Notes under the pieces: generated by a model | The model's database searches: none | What the model was told of the DNA's origin: nothing | What the model saw: the letters and a program-made list of their open reading frames with translations, nothing else | Position numbers and translations under genes: made by a program | Origin: Thysanoteuthis rhombus | Lineage: Eukaryota > Mollusca > Cephalopoda > Oegopsida > Thysanoteuthidae | Length of the DNA: 64,000 nt | Direction: 5' to 3' | Assembly: GCA_963457665.1 (NCBI GenBank) | Contig: OY735207.1 | Span: forward strand, 56,070,779-56,134,778 | Shown: positions 1 to 11,489 of the stretch, piece after piece | Layout of the letters: each line of letters opens with the position of its first letter | Position numbering within the stretch: the stretch's first letter is position 1

Positions 1-404
1 GTTCTTTTGGGTGAGGTTCGTGCTGCTCTGGTCATCCGGCCTGGAACATTACCTTCACTTAGGCGGCTTTCGAGTTGATGGATAGGTCTGTCATGAAGAG
101 TGGTGAATTTCTTAAACCAATATCTGTGGATCCTATCAGCTTCCGATGTTTTCCAGGTGACAATCTTTCCGAATGTGCTTTCCAGAGTGATGTAATTCAA
201 TACAATTTTGTCTCCTTCATTTATGTCTTGAAGTTCTTTCTGGATAAAATCAGACCACTCTGGAGATTCTTTATGTCCCCCTTGGCATATATTTCGTTCC
301 AAGTTATTTGCCTCGAAAGAAACCGGAGGTTTTATGTTCTGTTTCCTTTCTCCATTTAAGTTTTGGTGAATACTTCTTTTATTGTTCTGTGTGCAATGGG
401 CAAT
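1..404 (-). pseudogene. RLE-type LINE polyprotein, segment before the reverse transcriptase; runs off the left edge
   Basis: On the minus strand a frame is open for about 134 codons, from just after a TGA at 405-407 to the window edge. The translation carries motifs I associate with the region N-terminal to the RT domain in LINEs that use a restriction-like endonuclease (R2/R4/NeSL-like group): SFEANNLERN, WSDFIQKELQDINEGDKI and YWFKKFTTLHDR. The last corresponds to the usual 'GPDG..GFWIKKFT.LH' stretch, with the GPDG part degraded. The RT itself would lie left of the window. There is no credible start codon. A second frame over 352-420 reads NELPIAHRTIKEVF, so one frameshift near 350 is likely. 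The open length suggests a fairly young copy, but it is not demonstrably intact. Confidence 0.6.
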
Positions 405-900
405 TCATTGTCTATATCCCCCTTGTCTTGTTTATTTGGCTAGTCTTTTTTGGTATATTTCTTTCACCGCAGCGAGCACACCTATTTTTTTTGTCTTATC
501 TAGTATTTATCCCATAATCTTGCACGTGGTCTGTTCATGTAAGGTATGTTTCTCAGTAATCCTTAATCTATCGGAAATTGGGAGATTTGTTTTGTTTTTA
601 AAAAAAAAGTATTATTCCCTTTGAAGATGCATGTTTTGAACCAGTGTAGATCAAATTGTTATGTTGTTAGTTTCAATAGGCTGTAAGAGGCAGTTCAACT
701 GATATTTTATTTTTTTTCTCTGATCCTTTCCCTGGGGAATGGCATTGGTTTCTTCTCTTCCTTCATCGTTTCTTGCAGGGTTTGAATCTGTTTTTTTTTC
801 TTTCTGCTGGGCTGTCTGTACATGACTTGCATCTTGGTCAAGGTTTTATTGCTTTTGAATTTATTTCTACTTCACCGTTTATTGTGTTAGTTGGGTCGTG
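405..900 (-). mobile_element. Probable upstream continuation of the RLE-type LINE
   Basis: Minus-strand frames here give lysine- and glutamate-rich stretches such as RLRITEKHTLHEQ and QTLQETMKEEKKP. They fit the basic, coiled region upstream of the RT in this LINE group. Stops and frame changes are frequent. The (TTC)n tract at 950 ends the recognisable part. Assignment rests on composition and position next to the 1-404 segment. Confidence 0.35.
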
Positions 901-949
901 GGGTTCAACTGAAGATACGCTCTGTTTTTTTCTATTTTCCAGCAGTTCT

Positions 950-1088
950 ATCTTCTTCTTTTTCTTCTTTTTTTTCTTCTTTTTTTTCTTCTTTTTCTTC
1001 TTCTTCTTCTTCTTCTTCTTCTTCTTCTTCTTCTTCTTCTTCTTCTTCTTCTTCTTCTTCTTCTTCTTCTTCTTCTTCTTCTCCTTCA

Positions 1089-1134
<46 letters not shown>
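950..1134. repeat. (TTC)n followed by (ATT)n microsatellite
   Basis: An impure then pure TTC tract (about 950-1087) runs directly into an ATT tract (about 1087-1134). Poly-Phe, poly-Ser and poly-Lys open frames here are artefacts of the repeat. Confidence 0.97.
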
Positions 1135-1136
<2 letters not shown>

Positions 1137-1370
1137 AAAAATACGATAAAATTTCAAAGGATATCCATTACACACATGTGCACACGCTCATATAGATGAA
1201 TACATGTTGTGTGAGAGAAAGAAAGATCGATATTGTGTCTAGCTAATCTATCAAGTAGGGAGAGTCTTCCTGCGTTGAAAATTAACATTCGAAATCCTCC
1301 CCTTAGCGAGGGGCTGGACACCGACCACGAATTGCGATGTAAAATACACAGCTACCATAACTAATTTGCT

Positions 1371-1455
1371 AACACACACACACACACACACACAAACATG
1401 CATAAAAAACAACTACACTCACGTACACAACATATACACACACGCACACAAATTC
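1371..1455. repeat. (CA)n-rich microsatellite
   Basis: A pure AC run at 1371-1394 is followed by interrupted ACAC/ATACAC sequence to about 1455. It abuts the short LINE fragment that follows. Confidence 0.9.
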
Positions 1456-1575
1456 ATATACTATGAGCATGACCCAAACCTTCATTTTCCACAGTTTTCC
1501 TTGTTCCCGGGCAAGGTCCTGGTTTATTTTCCATTATCTGTCAAACTCCACTACAAGTAGAAGGCTGTTTCTTTT
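1440..1575 (-). mobile_element. RLE-type LINE, short fragment of the endonuclease C-terminus
   Basis: The minus strand reads INQDLAREQGKLWKMKVWVM. This matches the 'KYQDLARELRKLWNMKV' stretch that follows the PD-(D/E)XK endonuclease core in these LINEs, and resembles the longer copy near 40.4 kb (CQDLALELRKLWNMKV). Both ends are lost, into CA repeats on one side and A-rich sequence on the other. Confidence 0.6.
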
Positions 1576-1779
1576 CCAAGAAAAAAAAGAACATCAAAAA
1601 AACAAAAACAAGAACAAAAACAAGAGCAAAAACAATAAGAATAATAACAATCCTCACTCAAACTATTCTCTGATATCAAAATATTTGAAATGCAATCAGT
1701 AATCAGTTGGCTTGCCTAGATCTTTTCTTAACAAAGATATTTAGCAATTTATCAACAGATATTCTTTTGAATATACAAA

Positions 1780-1858
1780 GTACAAAGGTCGTTACGATTA
1801 TCTTGAGTCAGAATGGAATTGGGAGAAGTGTCTGTCCCTGCAGCAAGCAGGATTGTTT
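1780..1858 (-). repeat. Family 3 fragment
   Basis: Contains the family 3 end signature (attatcttgagtcagaatgg, then ctgcagcaagcagg), also seen at about 13.43, 27.97, 51.82 and 55.99 kb. The tRNA-like head is absent. Confidence 0.5.
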
Positions 1859-1859
1859 T

Positions 1860-3305
1860 CCACTTTCTTTTGGCTTTACCGTGTAACCTGCCGAACAGGA
1901 CATGTCCATGAACTGGCAGGTCCGATTACCTTGTTTACGACGTTCAGATCAGGTCTTCTTGGTTTGATAGAATGGTAGGTTAGGATGTCAGAAGTGAAAA
2001 GTTGCAATTAGAATTTAATTGCATACGTCTGGGGGAAAAAATTAAACTAAATCTGAATTTCACTGATTCGTTGCAGTACGTTGTTATCTCCGTTTTTGTC
2101 GTTTATTTGTCGTTATTCCCAGAGATCATCGATTGTTTAACTGGAAATTTTGTCGAGTGATTGATTGCTTCTTAAGAACAAAACAACAACTACAACAACA
2201 ACAGCAACAACAACAACAACAATCCCACAGAAAAGACAAAAAACAAACAAACAAACAAAAAAAAAACAACAGAAAACATCATCGTCAGCTTTTTTTTCCT
2301 TTACCACAGAAGAGCTCAAAACAAAGCCACAATTAAAAATTACTTCCAATTATTCAAGATGCCATTATAGGTCCGAAAATAAAACGATATTATTGATTTT
2401 CTTTGATGCACCGACGCATCTTTATAAAACACTTTTCGACGTCCTTAATATGTTAAAAACCAGTATTTTCAGCGGTATCATGTTGGATTGATATGGAAAT
2501 TGGTCCAGTCTTTTGTATAAACCATCGTGATCATCCTCTCCTTTCTCCTCCTCCCCCCTCCTCGTACTACTACTACGTTTAGAATCCCTCTGAAGTCGGC
2601 AATAATTTTATTCATTCAACTCGACCAAACAGTTACTTCTCTCCTATCCTTTTAAAAGCCAGCCACTTCCTCCTTGTTCTCCTCCTCCTTTTATCCATGC
2701 TACCTTTTAGACTGTTTTTAGTCAGATTCATTTGAAATCAAAGTCAAATCTTCGGGTCAATCGGGAGTGCCATCTTACTCCTCGGTTGCGGATGAAAGTC
2801 GACAGCCAAGGTCGTAGGACTCAATGACTCAATTCTCTGTCCCTACCAGTCTGTTTGTCTGTCTGTCATTCTGTCTGTCTGTCTCTGTCGCTCTCTGGCT
2901 TTCTCGGTCGCCACACTCCTAAAAACCATTGATTAATTACTACGAGTAACTATCTACAGAAATGTAGTTGCTTACTATTGCTGGTCACTTGGGTAAGGGT
3001 TTGCTATCAGTTCGTAGATTCAATATCAAAGGGTGTGTGCGTATGCTAATATGAATGCTACTAATGTATGAAAAACGCACTAAACTGAGATTACAGCGTC
3101 AATTTGGTACTGAAAGGGCCATTTTAACCAGCTATTAACATGAATCAGTTTGGAGGAACAGTGTCAGAGATAGAAAAAATGTTTAATGAATTCATATTGC
3201 AAGTCGCTTATACACCCTTAATAGTTTTTATCATTATGAAAAAATGTTTCTTACTTGCGACCCTAATCCTAATCCACAAACTACACCACATTCTAAAACT
3301 GAATC
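1860..3305. other. No gene seen; (CAA)n tract and low-complexity patches
   Basis: Holds a (CAA)n microsatellite at about 2180-2222, adjoining A-rich sequence to 2275, a C-rich patch at 2530-2570 and a GTCT-rich patch at 2855-2900. Open frames are short and show no family I recognise. Confidence 0.7.
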
Positions 3306-3309
3306 ATAG

Positions 3310-3705
3310 AACAACCGCTGCCACCAAAGGTGGCAAAGGGTTCCATCCCTTTTTATATATGAGTCTGTTTGTGTGTTCTAGTGCTTCTGACCATACCGTT
3401 TTTCTGGAGATTTGAAAATTGTCATCAATACTCCACTAAACTCCTACTAAAAATGACGTTTTTGATTAAAAAAAAAAAGAATGGGCTTTTCTTACCTTCT
3501 GGGTTTTTTTTATACTGATGGGTTAATTAACATCTAGATTCTAAAGAATCTCAATGTTCTAGAATTTTTTAACTCTTTTTGAAATGCCTTTTAGTAAAAT
3601 GCACCAGTGATGTCATAAAGAGAATTTATTCTGACCATATTTATTCTTCGATGGATTTTTTACATGACTCAAAATTTTGACGCTATGATGAGTATACTTA
3701 TAATT
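3310..3705 (+). repeat. Dispersed repeat family 2
   Basis: Family 2 is recognised by a block reading caccagtgatgtcataaa, then tttattctgaccatattta, then caaaattttgacgct, with an upstream block reading aaagggttccatccctttt. The order is shared with copies at 13.5, 33.1, 35.8, 52.1 and 58.7 kb. No poly-A tail, ORF or terminal repeat could be defined. It could be a SINE, a non-autonomous DNA transposon or part of something larger. Confidence 0.75.
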
Positions 3706-3855
3706 AAATGTAATAAGATAATTTCGAATATTCAAGTTGTCAGCTCTTGTTCATTTCGTACATTGGTAGCAGTAATAGCAGCTGGCACGTAAGCCGAAAC
3801 TCTATCATTCAACACTTTTTGATATCGAATTTACGAATCTAGAGTGAGACTCTAC

Positions 3856-3958
3856 GCACCTGGTATTCGGAAACAGTTACCCATCTAAGTAATGACAAAG
3901 CTCAACGTTTCTTAACTTCGATTGTCGTTCGTGAATCGGTCGTATGTATACCAGTAGC
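3856..3958 (-). repeat. 5S rRNA-derived sequence
   Basis: Read on the minus strand, the segment follows the animal 5S rRNA order: a 'gtcgta'-like 5' part, 'aagttaagaaacgttgagct' in place of the usual 'gaagctaagcagcgtcgggcc', then the 'tacttagatgggtaactg' stretch and 'gaataccaggtg'. These cover the polymerase III internal control region and the 3' end. It is too diverged for a functional 5S gene. A 5S-headed SINE (SINE3-like) or a dispersed pseudogene are both possible. Confidence 0.75.
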
Positions 3959-3974
3959 AATTACCAAGACGATG

Positions 3975-4585
3975 AATAGCTATTAGAGTAAGGCAAGAAA
4001 GATATTATCAGATGGTATCTTTTTTTGTTGTTGATATATCTGACAGCCTACAATATTAATCGTGTTTCCGTGTCTAGACTTTACAGAAAAATAATTCCCA
4101 ACGGTTCTTCCAAATGTTTTGTTTATTTAAAAAACAAAAAACAAAAACAAAAAAGAAACTGTAAATCAATGCACATAAAATATGAGCTGATCAAGCCACG
4201 TCCACAAGCTGGCAGGTGACTCTTCCCTCGTTTACAACGGTGGCGGATATGGAGTGGGTGAAAGTACTGCATATGCGTATTTTTCATTTTCCATGAATTT
4301 TTGTATGTTCATAGTCTTCTAGTTGAGACATCAATGTATGCCTAGCCCCCACAAAAGCAATTTCAATCTCTGCTTTCCAACCATCGTACCCAGTCTTCGA
4401 ACTTGGATAGAGTAAGTGGTCAGATGTCAAAATTGAAGAGAGGACAATGAAGATAGAGCTGTAGTTGGAAAATATTTTTTCATGTTTCCAATATCAATCA
4501 TGTTCCAGTGCGCCAGAACTACTCTAAAATAATTCCAATCAATTTTTCAAAAGTTTTGTTTACTTTCAGAGTATTTTGGCTGACA
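3975..4585. other. No gene seen
   Basis: AT-rich sequence with short A-runs near 4130-4160. No coding frame or repeat signature was recognised. Confidence 0.6.
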
Positions 4586-4589
4586 CTTT

Positions 4590-5035
4590 CTGTCAGTGAT
4601 CAACGCTTTTTAGGAAATGTCAAACTGTCAGCATTGGTTTCTTCAGTTTTTATGTTCGTCTGGCTCGTTGACAGCCTATATATCACGTATTCAAGCTGCA
4701 CCAATGTAGCTGGAAGGCTGAAATTACCCCATATTATATCTAGAAAATAATTTGGCTATTTTTTTAGTTTTGCCCCCTTCTACCCTAACTGGATTTTCAG
4801 TGTGGTGTTCAATCTGCAATGTGAGCATATCCTACATTGGTTACTTATTTTGTGTCCGGCAGCATTCACACTTTTTTTTTCAAGTAACCTATTCATAAAT
4901 CCAGCTTATTCCTATTTTTAATTGATCACCCCCAACACGACCTGTTGCTTAGCCATTGGTCGGGTGACTGATAAGACCTCAAACTTGATTTTTTGTAGTG
5001 GCAACGGCTTTCAAGTTAACCAGCGTGAATCGAAA
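4590..5035 (-). repeat. Dispersed repeat family 1
   Basis: Family 1 read in its reference orientation (here the minus strand) contains, in order: 'cttttgttgg.tggtgatca', 'gccggacacaaactgaggga', 'aacttacattgtaaattga', an A-rich stretch, 'ttcagccctctagctccat', and 'gaagaaacctatgttgacag'. This copy has all the blocks, with the A-rich centre shortened. I cannot assign a class: there is no ORF, poly-A tail or clear terminal repeat. Confidence 0.75.
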
Positions 5036-5039
5036 CCGT

Positions 5040-5485
5040 CCTGACTCCTCATAAATTCTGCAAGTGTATTTTGTTCAGAATGTACTCCGATATTTTTTCT
5101 AAAAATCCACTCACTTTAGATAATTATCGCTGAAATTAATCCTTATTTGATTAGCTTTCAAACTCATTAGGAATGAAAAAAAAAAGAGGCAAGAAATCAT
5201 TTCACACGGTAAATCACACAAACATGAATTTGATAATTTGATCATCTTTTCTTTCAGCTTGTACCTAGGTCGGAGGAACGATTGAAGTTAACGCTTACCG
5301 GCCCTGGAGGAAATAAGAAACTTAAAAATCAATTATGAAAATTAATTCTGACGGACAATTCAGACATTTCCAGTAATTAATTCGATTATTTACGAGACCC
5401 TACAGGCGCCTACGTTTGATGTATCTACAACGATTGTTTCGTCTCTATTTACTTTTATGATCAACTATCCGGTCTTGTCCGGGTT
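5040..5485. other. No gene seen
   Basis: AT-rich sequence without a recognised repeat. It ends at the trinucleotide tail of the RTE copy that follows. Confidence 0.55.
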
Positions 5486-5492
5486 CATCACC

Positions 5493-5526
<34 letters not shown>

Positions 5527-5985
5527 TTAGCAGCAGCAGCTGTAGAAGCAAACTTTTCAGCGTCTGTCTTTAGACATAGACTTTCCTTAAGATTCTCCAG
5601 ACTTCTCAATCATGGGCGATACGGAGCCAATACTTTGTGAACTTGTCTACTTCATCTTCCATCATATTTTTGCCAGCCATAGTTTCGTATATGATCACTT
5701 TGGATACCCGCTGTGAGTTGTGTTGACCAGCTCTTGTCCGTCGTTCTTGCATCATGGCCAGCCCATTGCCATTTGAGTTTTCTAATGGATTCTGTGATAT
5801 CTTCAACTCTCGTTTTTCCTTTAATGTACTACGTTGTCTTGTGATCTCTCCAAGTGATTTGAGCTCGGTTCTTTCCTGCACACGTTGCGTGTTTCCCGTT
5901 TGATGACTTATCTTTTACTTAGGTTTCATGTTTCAGGTGACTATCAGGAGAATACATTGGTTGCTGACCCTTCATTCTTTCTTTA
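5486..5985 (-). mobile_element. RTE-type LINE, 5'-truncated 3' end
   Basis: On the minus strand this encodes the C-terminal tail of an RTE reverse transcriptase, ending in a (GAT/GTG)n trinucleotide tail at about 5489-5528. Readable blocks include TKYWLRIAHD and the 'gccatttgagttt' stretch antisense to the 'KLKW' codons. The reading frame is broken, so this is a dead fragment. RTE LINEs are commonly 5'-truncated and end in short tandem repeats rather than poly-A. Confidence 0.85.
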
Positions 5986-6024
5986 TTAGGTCTAATCGCC
6001 TCGGTAGGATGCTGACAATGCCGA

Positions 6025-6310
6025 TTCTATCTATTAAATGCATCCGGACACAAACTGAGGGACCAATGTAGTTTGAGCTCACATTGCTAACTGAACCCTG
6101 CTCGGGAGCCTGATTATGTTAGAGGGAGGGTAAAAGCGAAAACAATCTCTGGAGATAAAAAAAAAGGAAAATATTTAAATTTTCAGCCCTCAAGCTCCAT
6201 TGGTGCTGCCTGAACTCGTGATACATACATATGCTTCCTGCAAGCCAATAACATAAGAACTAAAGAAACCAATGCTGACGGTTCGAGGATTTTCTAGAAA
6301 GAGTTAATTT
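6025..6310 (+). repeat. Family 1, partial
   Basis: Starts near 'tccggacacaaactgaggga' and ends at 'aaagaaaccaatgctgacgg'. The 5' blocks are missing. Confidence 0.7.
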
Positions 6311-6314
6311 CAAT

Positions 6315-6688
6315 TGAGAAAAATAATCCTATTCTTGCGTAATAGAAGTTTGCAAAAGTCATAAAAAAATCTTTTGAGACCTCAGATAAAATTATATTCT
6401 TACAAATGATTTCAAATATTCATTGTTTTACATTTTGCATATTTTTTACCTCAGTAAAAGTTTTGTAGATTAAGAATTGGCGAAAAAAAAACAAAAACAA
6501 AAAAAACATAAATTTAATCGAAGATATTTTTTAGGGTATTAAAAAATCCTACTTACCAGGAAATTTTAACTTGGTAATAAGTAGAAATAGTTTGCAATAC
6601 GTCTAAACATTAAAACTATTTTGAGAATCTTGACATTTTTGTAGTTTTTTTCGGGATTTTAATGCCATTCGTCAATCTTGGTATTATG
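6315..6688. other. No gene seen
   Basis: Very AT-rich, with A-runs at 6483-6510. No recognised element. Confidence 0.6.
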
Positions 6689-6689
6689 A

Positions 6690-7265
6690 ATTTCATTACC
6701 ATCATCATGATCATCACCATCATCATCAGTAGCAGCCTTTCAGCATCCGTCATTAGGCATAGATCTTCCAAAAGATTCCAAATATCCCTGCATTGTCGCA
6801 GAACCAATACCTCCTGAACTCATCTAGAGTCCATCACATCATCTTATTCCGCCGGTAGCAGTTTCGCATATGATCTCTGGGAGTCCACTTTGCGAGTCAC
6901 AATGTTTAGTGGTTGTCTGACAATCTTGCGACATGACAAGTCCATTGTCCTCTCATTTCTTTGATGGATTCCATATTACCAGCCTCTGATTTTTCTCCAA
7001 TGTACTGTGTTGTCTTGTTATATCTCCATGTGTTGTTAAGCAGGATTTTCTCTGGTACACGTTGTATGGGTTTCATTTTGGGTGCCTATCTTTCGATAAG
7101 GACCTACGTTTCAGCTCCATATGTGATTGGAGGATATTTTAGTTATATACCCACCTTTTTAGAAAGAATGGGATTTCCCTGTTTTTGAAGGTTGAGCTTG
7201 ATCTACCGGAGGTCTGTCAACTTGAAATTATTCGCTTCTATCTGCTTCTGTCGTGAAGGTTCGTT
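6690..7265 (-). mobile_element. RTE-type LINE, 5'-truncated 3' end
   Basis: The minus strand matches the 31.99-33.1 kb RTE copy from the thumb region ('ttgaaggttgagcttgatct') to the GAT-rich tail at 6695-6728. Many substitutions and indels leave no long frame. Confidence 0.82.
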
Positions 7266-7269
7266 GTCT

Positions 7270-8688
7270 TAAGCAGATCTAAAATTTAGAATCTTGCAAC
7301 AACCCAACTACAGTATCCAAAGCACTGATGTGTTGTTACACCTGGATTGGAAAACATTTCTATAGTAACTTCCCGATACATGCTTTTAGAATGAACTTTT
7401 TAAAATGATTCTCAGCAATACTAAAACATTCAAAAGTCTAAACAACAGAAAATTTCCGATTCAGAGCAACCACAGAAGCTCATTCAAGGCTCACAGATGT
7501 TCATTTGAAACTAATAGTCATATAACCAGATGTATCGTGATATTTGTATTTTTGGTTATTTGCATATATGTCCTGTATGCCGGAAAAAATGTTATTCTAT
7601 CAAGAAGATGAAAAATTCAAAATTATTTCGCTACTAGTACAAATTCCATAAATATCTTGGGAGAAGAAGCTAGCTTAGTAAATATCATATAGTCTGTTTA
7701 GGTTTTACACAGAAGTATTTGTACTACCAATGACTGTGGTAGGGTGTTCAAGCCGAGGTAAAGTAGCCAGGGTCTTGAATGCTGATTTTAAAGCCATATG
7801 ACACCTCAGAATCCAATCATCGACACAACACAATTCTATCTCTCTTCAACTTGATATTGCCTTGTGACACGCTAAGCTTAGCTAATATCATTAGGCCTGA
7901 AAGATCCTCGCTGGACTAGGACAAGACTTTATGTGTTCAATTTACGATAATTAGGCTACGGGAGGTGTGACGGTCAGCAGCGTAGACAATGGAATCGGTG
8001 GGCCGAGTTGAAATGTCAAAGGGGAATTCGACCCCCTTCCCATTGGTGAAATAGCAGGACGGACTTGTATCTCAAGCTTTCGTAGACAACCTGATTTCAA
8101 AACCAGGAGCTGCAATCCCAGAAACAGTTTCGGCAACTCCTGCAACGACACTGGTATGAAGCTCTTGTTTACCCGAACCCCACGAGAATAGTATATGGCT
8201 CAAGGTCGGTTTAACTTGGGGAATCTCACGCGCAAATGGATAGGGTAGGAACTTCCTCAAAATATTCTCTCATGTCCCCGTAACGATAGTTGCGAGGGCA
8301 TAAGAGCATTTGACTTGGTCACAGGGCAAACCCTGAACTCTCTGGCCCAGACTGCTCAAAACAGTGAGAAAAGCAACATCTGATCGACAATGATCTTCCC
8401 AAATACAGATGATTAACAATTACCAAACTGTAACGGCCCTCATCACCCTGGGGATAATCAGTGCGTGGAGAAAGGGACTGGCTAAATGGGCAAACTCATG
8501 TCTTCCATATCACTTTGCCCAGGTTTGCACCCTGCAGAGAATGAAAGCAGAGTTATAGGGTACAGATCTATAGTCTAACGAGACGGACTGATGCCATCAC
8601 CATCGATTCTGTAAGGCTGACATGGACTCTTTAGCTTCTTCCCGATATTTTAATGGTTGTGCTAAGGGAAAAATGTTAAAGAAATGTT
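7270..8688. other. No gene seen; possible tRNA-like T-arm near 8030
   Basis: At about 8022-8042 the minus strand forms a GGGG/CCCC stem around a loop resembling a polymerase III B box (ggtcgaattcc). It may mark a tRNA-derived SINE, but I could not find a convincing A box. The remainder of this stretch shows no recognised gene. Confidence 0.45.
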
Positions 8689-8689
8689 C

Positions 8690-9185
8690 TTATTCTTGTT
8701 CTGACTCTTTTTGTATTTTATTTCAAAACAGTTTCTTTTCTTTCATCTCTTCACAATTCAGTCGATTAAATCTTTGCTTTATCTGGTTTCATCAATCTTC
8801 TATTTATTTTTTCTTCTCCCCTTTTTAGCCTCCTTTTTTTCTTTCTTCCTTTCTTTCTTTCTTTCCTTCGTCCCGTTTGCTTCCTATTTTCTTTGCTTTT
8901 TTTTCTTTTCTTTTCTTTCCTTTTCCGTTCTTTATTTGGCTCGCTTTTCCCCCTCTCTCTTTCCCCTTCCTTTCCACAATCTCTTTTTCCTTCCCTTCCA
9001 CAATCTCTTTTTCCTTCCCTTCCACTATCTCTTTTTCCTTTACTGGATCTTTTTCTATTTGCTAGTCTGTTTTTCTTTCGTTTGCTTATTTTCTTTCCGC
9101 CTATCTTTCTTCTTTTTTTGTCTCTTCTTTTTCTGTCTTCCTTTGTCAGATTGTTTCTTTCCTTCACTTCTTTTTTTTTTCTGGA
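8690..9185. repeat. Long polypyrimidine tract with a 24-bp tandem repeat
   Basis: About 500 bp of almost pure C/T on the plus strand. Inside it, about 8969-9041 holds three copies of a 24-bp unit (ccttccacaatctcttttt plus ccttc). The K/R/E-rich and F/S/L-rich open frames across it are composition artefacts. Confidence 0.95.
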
Positions 9186-9189
9186 AATT

Positions 9190-9500
9190 TCCAATCACCA
9201 ATTATCGCTGCCGCCCTGAAAGTATTATTTAATGTTTGTTCTTGTTTCTTGCACATCACACCTACGTAGATTTCAATTTATAAGAACAAAATAGAACAGA
9301 CATATTGTATACGACGCATATTCACAAACATTTCGCATTTTGTTACAACACCTGCGACGATTCAAAAAATGGTTGTAGTGAGCAACAAATGGACAAAATT
9401 GTTTGTTACTGAAATTTTGTTGGCTTTATTTATGTTTCATGGAATAACTTGTATTTGAGGTCAAACAAGTATATACATCAATCTCTCTTACAAAACTCAC
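9190..9500. other. No gene seen
   Basis: AT-rich spacer between the polypyrimidine tract and the AT microsatellite cluster. Confidence 0.6.
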
Positions 9501-9523
9501 GTACGTACACAAATATACATACA

Positions 9524-9576
<53 letters not shown>

Positions 9577-9719
9577 ACATATATATGTATATGCATATGC
9601 ATATATATGAATATATATATATACATATGCATGTGTATGAGTATATATATTTGCTTATGCATATATATATATATGATATGAGTATACAAACACACACACA
9701 AACACACACATATATATAT

Positions 9720-9774
<55 letters not shown>

Positions 9775-10076
9775 TATATGTATCCATTTACATATGATTA
9801 TATATATATATATGCTTATATATGCATTATTATATATACACATGCATGAGTACATATATGCATATATATGTATAGCTAGACGGACTGATGCTCATATATA
9901 TGAGTACATGTACGCAGATGCAAATATGAATATATATATATATGCTTATGTATGTACGAATATATATATATATATATATATATATGGACATATATATAAG
10001 TATGAATATATATATAAATATATATGTACATATGTATGAGTACATGCATATATATATATATATGAATAGCATATTC

Positions 10077-10160
<84 letters not shown>
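9500..10160. repeat. (AT)n cluster with CA and ATG-type interruptions
   Basis: Long AT runs (for example 9528-9570, 9736-9772 and 10084-10158) are separated by cryptic tatgcatata/gtatatgagt variants and a CA run near 9690-9735. Poly-(Tyr-Ile) frames here are not genes. Confidence 0.97.
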
Positions 10161-10161
<1 letters not shown>

Positions 10162-10249
10162 TGATGATTGTACTATATGGGTTTCACACAATAAATGACT
10201 TGCGGCATGGGCAGGAATTATCTCTTGAAATATCCGTACGTAAACAGAT

Positions 10250-10252
<3 letters not shown>

Positions 10253-10325
<73 letters not shown>
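10253..10325. repeat. (GA)n microsatellite
   Basis: A pure AG run of about 73 bp. Confidence 0.98.
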
Positions 10326-10329
<4 letters not shown>

Positions 10330-11079
10330 TTCATTGGCACAATATGAATTCAAAATATATATATACGTATATGTATATATGGGTGACTCAGTAAGTTAGT
10401 AGATTGAAACCTTCTCTAGCTGAATTCTTATCTGCAATTCGCACAGTATGATCTTCGGTCTATGTGTTTATTTCCAGGAGCGATAGGTAGTGTGTTTTGA
10501 CATGTCGAAACATTAATAATTATTGTAAAAACAAATGTCTTATTCATGGTTATGATAAAGACGTATGGTTGTTTCTCTATTTATCTATATGCATATATAC
10601 GAATAGAAAGAGAGAGAAATACGTCGTCTACAGATTTATAAACATACAAATGTATGAGATTTTGTGTAATATACCTATTCTACACACACCCACACACATA
10701 CAAACACATGTATACGTATATATATATTTATTTATTTATACTTATATACGCCTGTTTCTGTGAGTGTTATCAATAAATGCACATTATATGATAATTCAAA
10801 CCCTTTCAAAATTTTCACACTGCAAATAGTTATTTTTCAAGAGTCTCTGTTTTTTACTTATTCCACTGATTAATATTATTCAAAGACTCTTGTATTCTGA
10901 GAATTTAGACTGTGAAAGTTTTAGATCGAAATTCTGCTTTCCTGTCCAACTTGGCACCCAGTTTTTCATTGCAATTTATATAAATTGAATGGCATTCGTT
11001 TATAGTTGTCAAAATCAGTCTTGCTTGTGTGGTCTAGAGCTGCTGGAAAGATATCAGATTGAGGATAAAACCACCTTAA
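10326..11079. other. No gene seen
   Basis: AT-rich, with small TA and CA repeats at 10360-10380 and 10680-10740. No recognised element. Confidence 0.6.
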
Positions 11080-11096
11080 CGGGGATTCAACCCCCG
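11080..11096 (-). other. tRNA-like T-arm (possible SINE B box)
   Basis: On the minus strand, CGGGG-GTTGAAT-CCCCG forms a perfect 5-bp stem with a 7-nt loop, as in a tRNA T-arm. Upstream sequence (gacgattctgatttcaaac) resembles an anticodon region. No complete cloverleaf could be drawn, so a tRNA-derived SINE relic is more likely than a tRNA gene. Confidence 0.4.
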
Positions 11097-11384
11097 GGTT
11101 TGAAATCAGAATCGTCCTCTTCATAAACTGGCTATGTATGTAGAGTGAACATAAACAACCCCAAACGAAGTTGGAATTCGGGACACCGATTCCATTGTCT
11201 GAGTCATTACTGACTTCATCAATCTCACCCCATTTCTGCGATTATCATTAGTATCAATTGGAATCTCACGAACCTACGATGATCATTTGTGGGGATCTTT
11301 TAGCATATTGAAGACTTCCAAAGGAAAGAAATATTCAATACGTTTGGAAATCAGCATAATTGCAGTGGATGCTTGCCCAGTTAG

Positions 11385-11480
11385 ATGAGACGCCTGGTAT
11401 GTCCAGACGGTCACCTATGTAGGTACTGACTAAGCTCGACGTTGCTTAACTTTAGTTCGAGAACTGGTATACCCAAGTAG
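11385..11480 (-). repeat. 5S rRNA-derived sequence
   Basis: The minus strand reads 'aagttaagcaacgtcgagct', 'cagtacctacataggtgacc' and 'gtctggacataccaggcgtc' in order. This matches the 3' two-thirds of 5S rRNA and is better preserved than the copy at 3.9 kb. Confidence 0.78.
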
Positions 11481-11489
11481 ATTGGCCAT

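Noticed and set aside
773..1199. Long plus-strand frames (140 and 102 codons) and an opposite poly-Lys frame
   Set aside because: They translate the (TTC)n and (ATT)n microsatellite; homopolymer proteins with no flanking coding signal.
5489..5528. CAC/CAT array considered as a His-rich coding region or short-repeat locus
   Set aside because: It is the trinucleotide tail of an RTE insertion, as at 12.6, 18.8, 37.1, 40.0 and 55.5 kb.
8711..9232. A 173-codon plus frame and a 142-codon K/R/E-rich minus frame
   Set aside because: Both are forced open by the polypyrimidine composition; every frame is open there.
9426..10160. Several frames of alternating Tyr-Ile and Cys-Val
   Set aside because: Products of (AT)n and (CA)n repeats.
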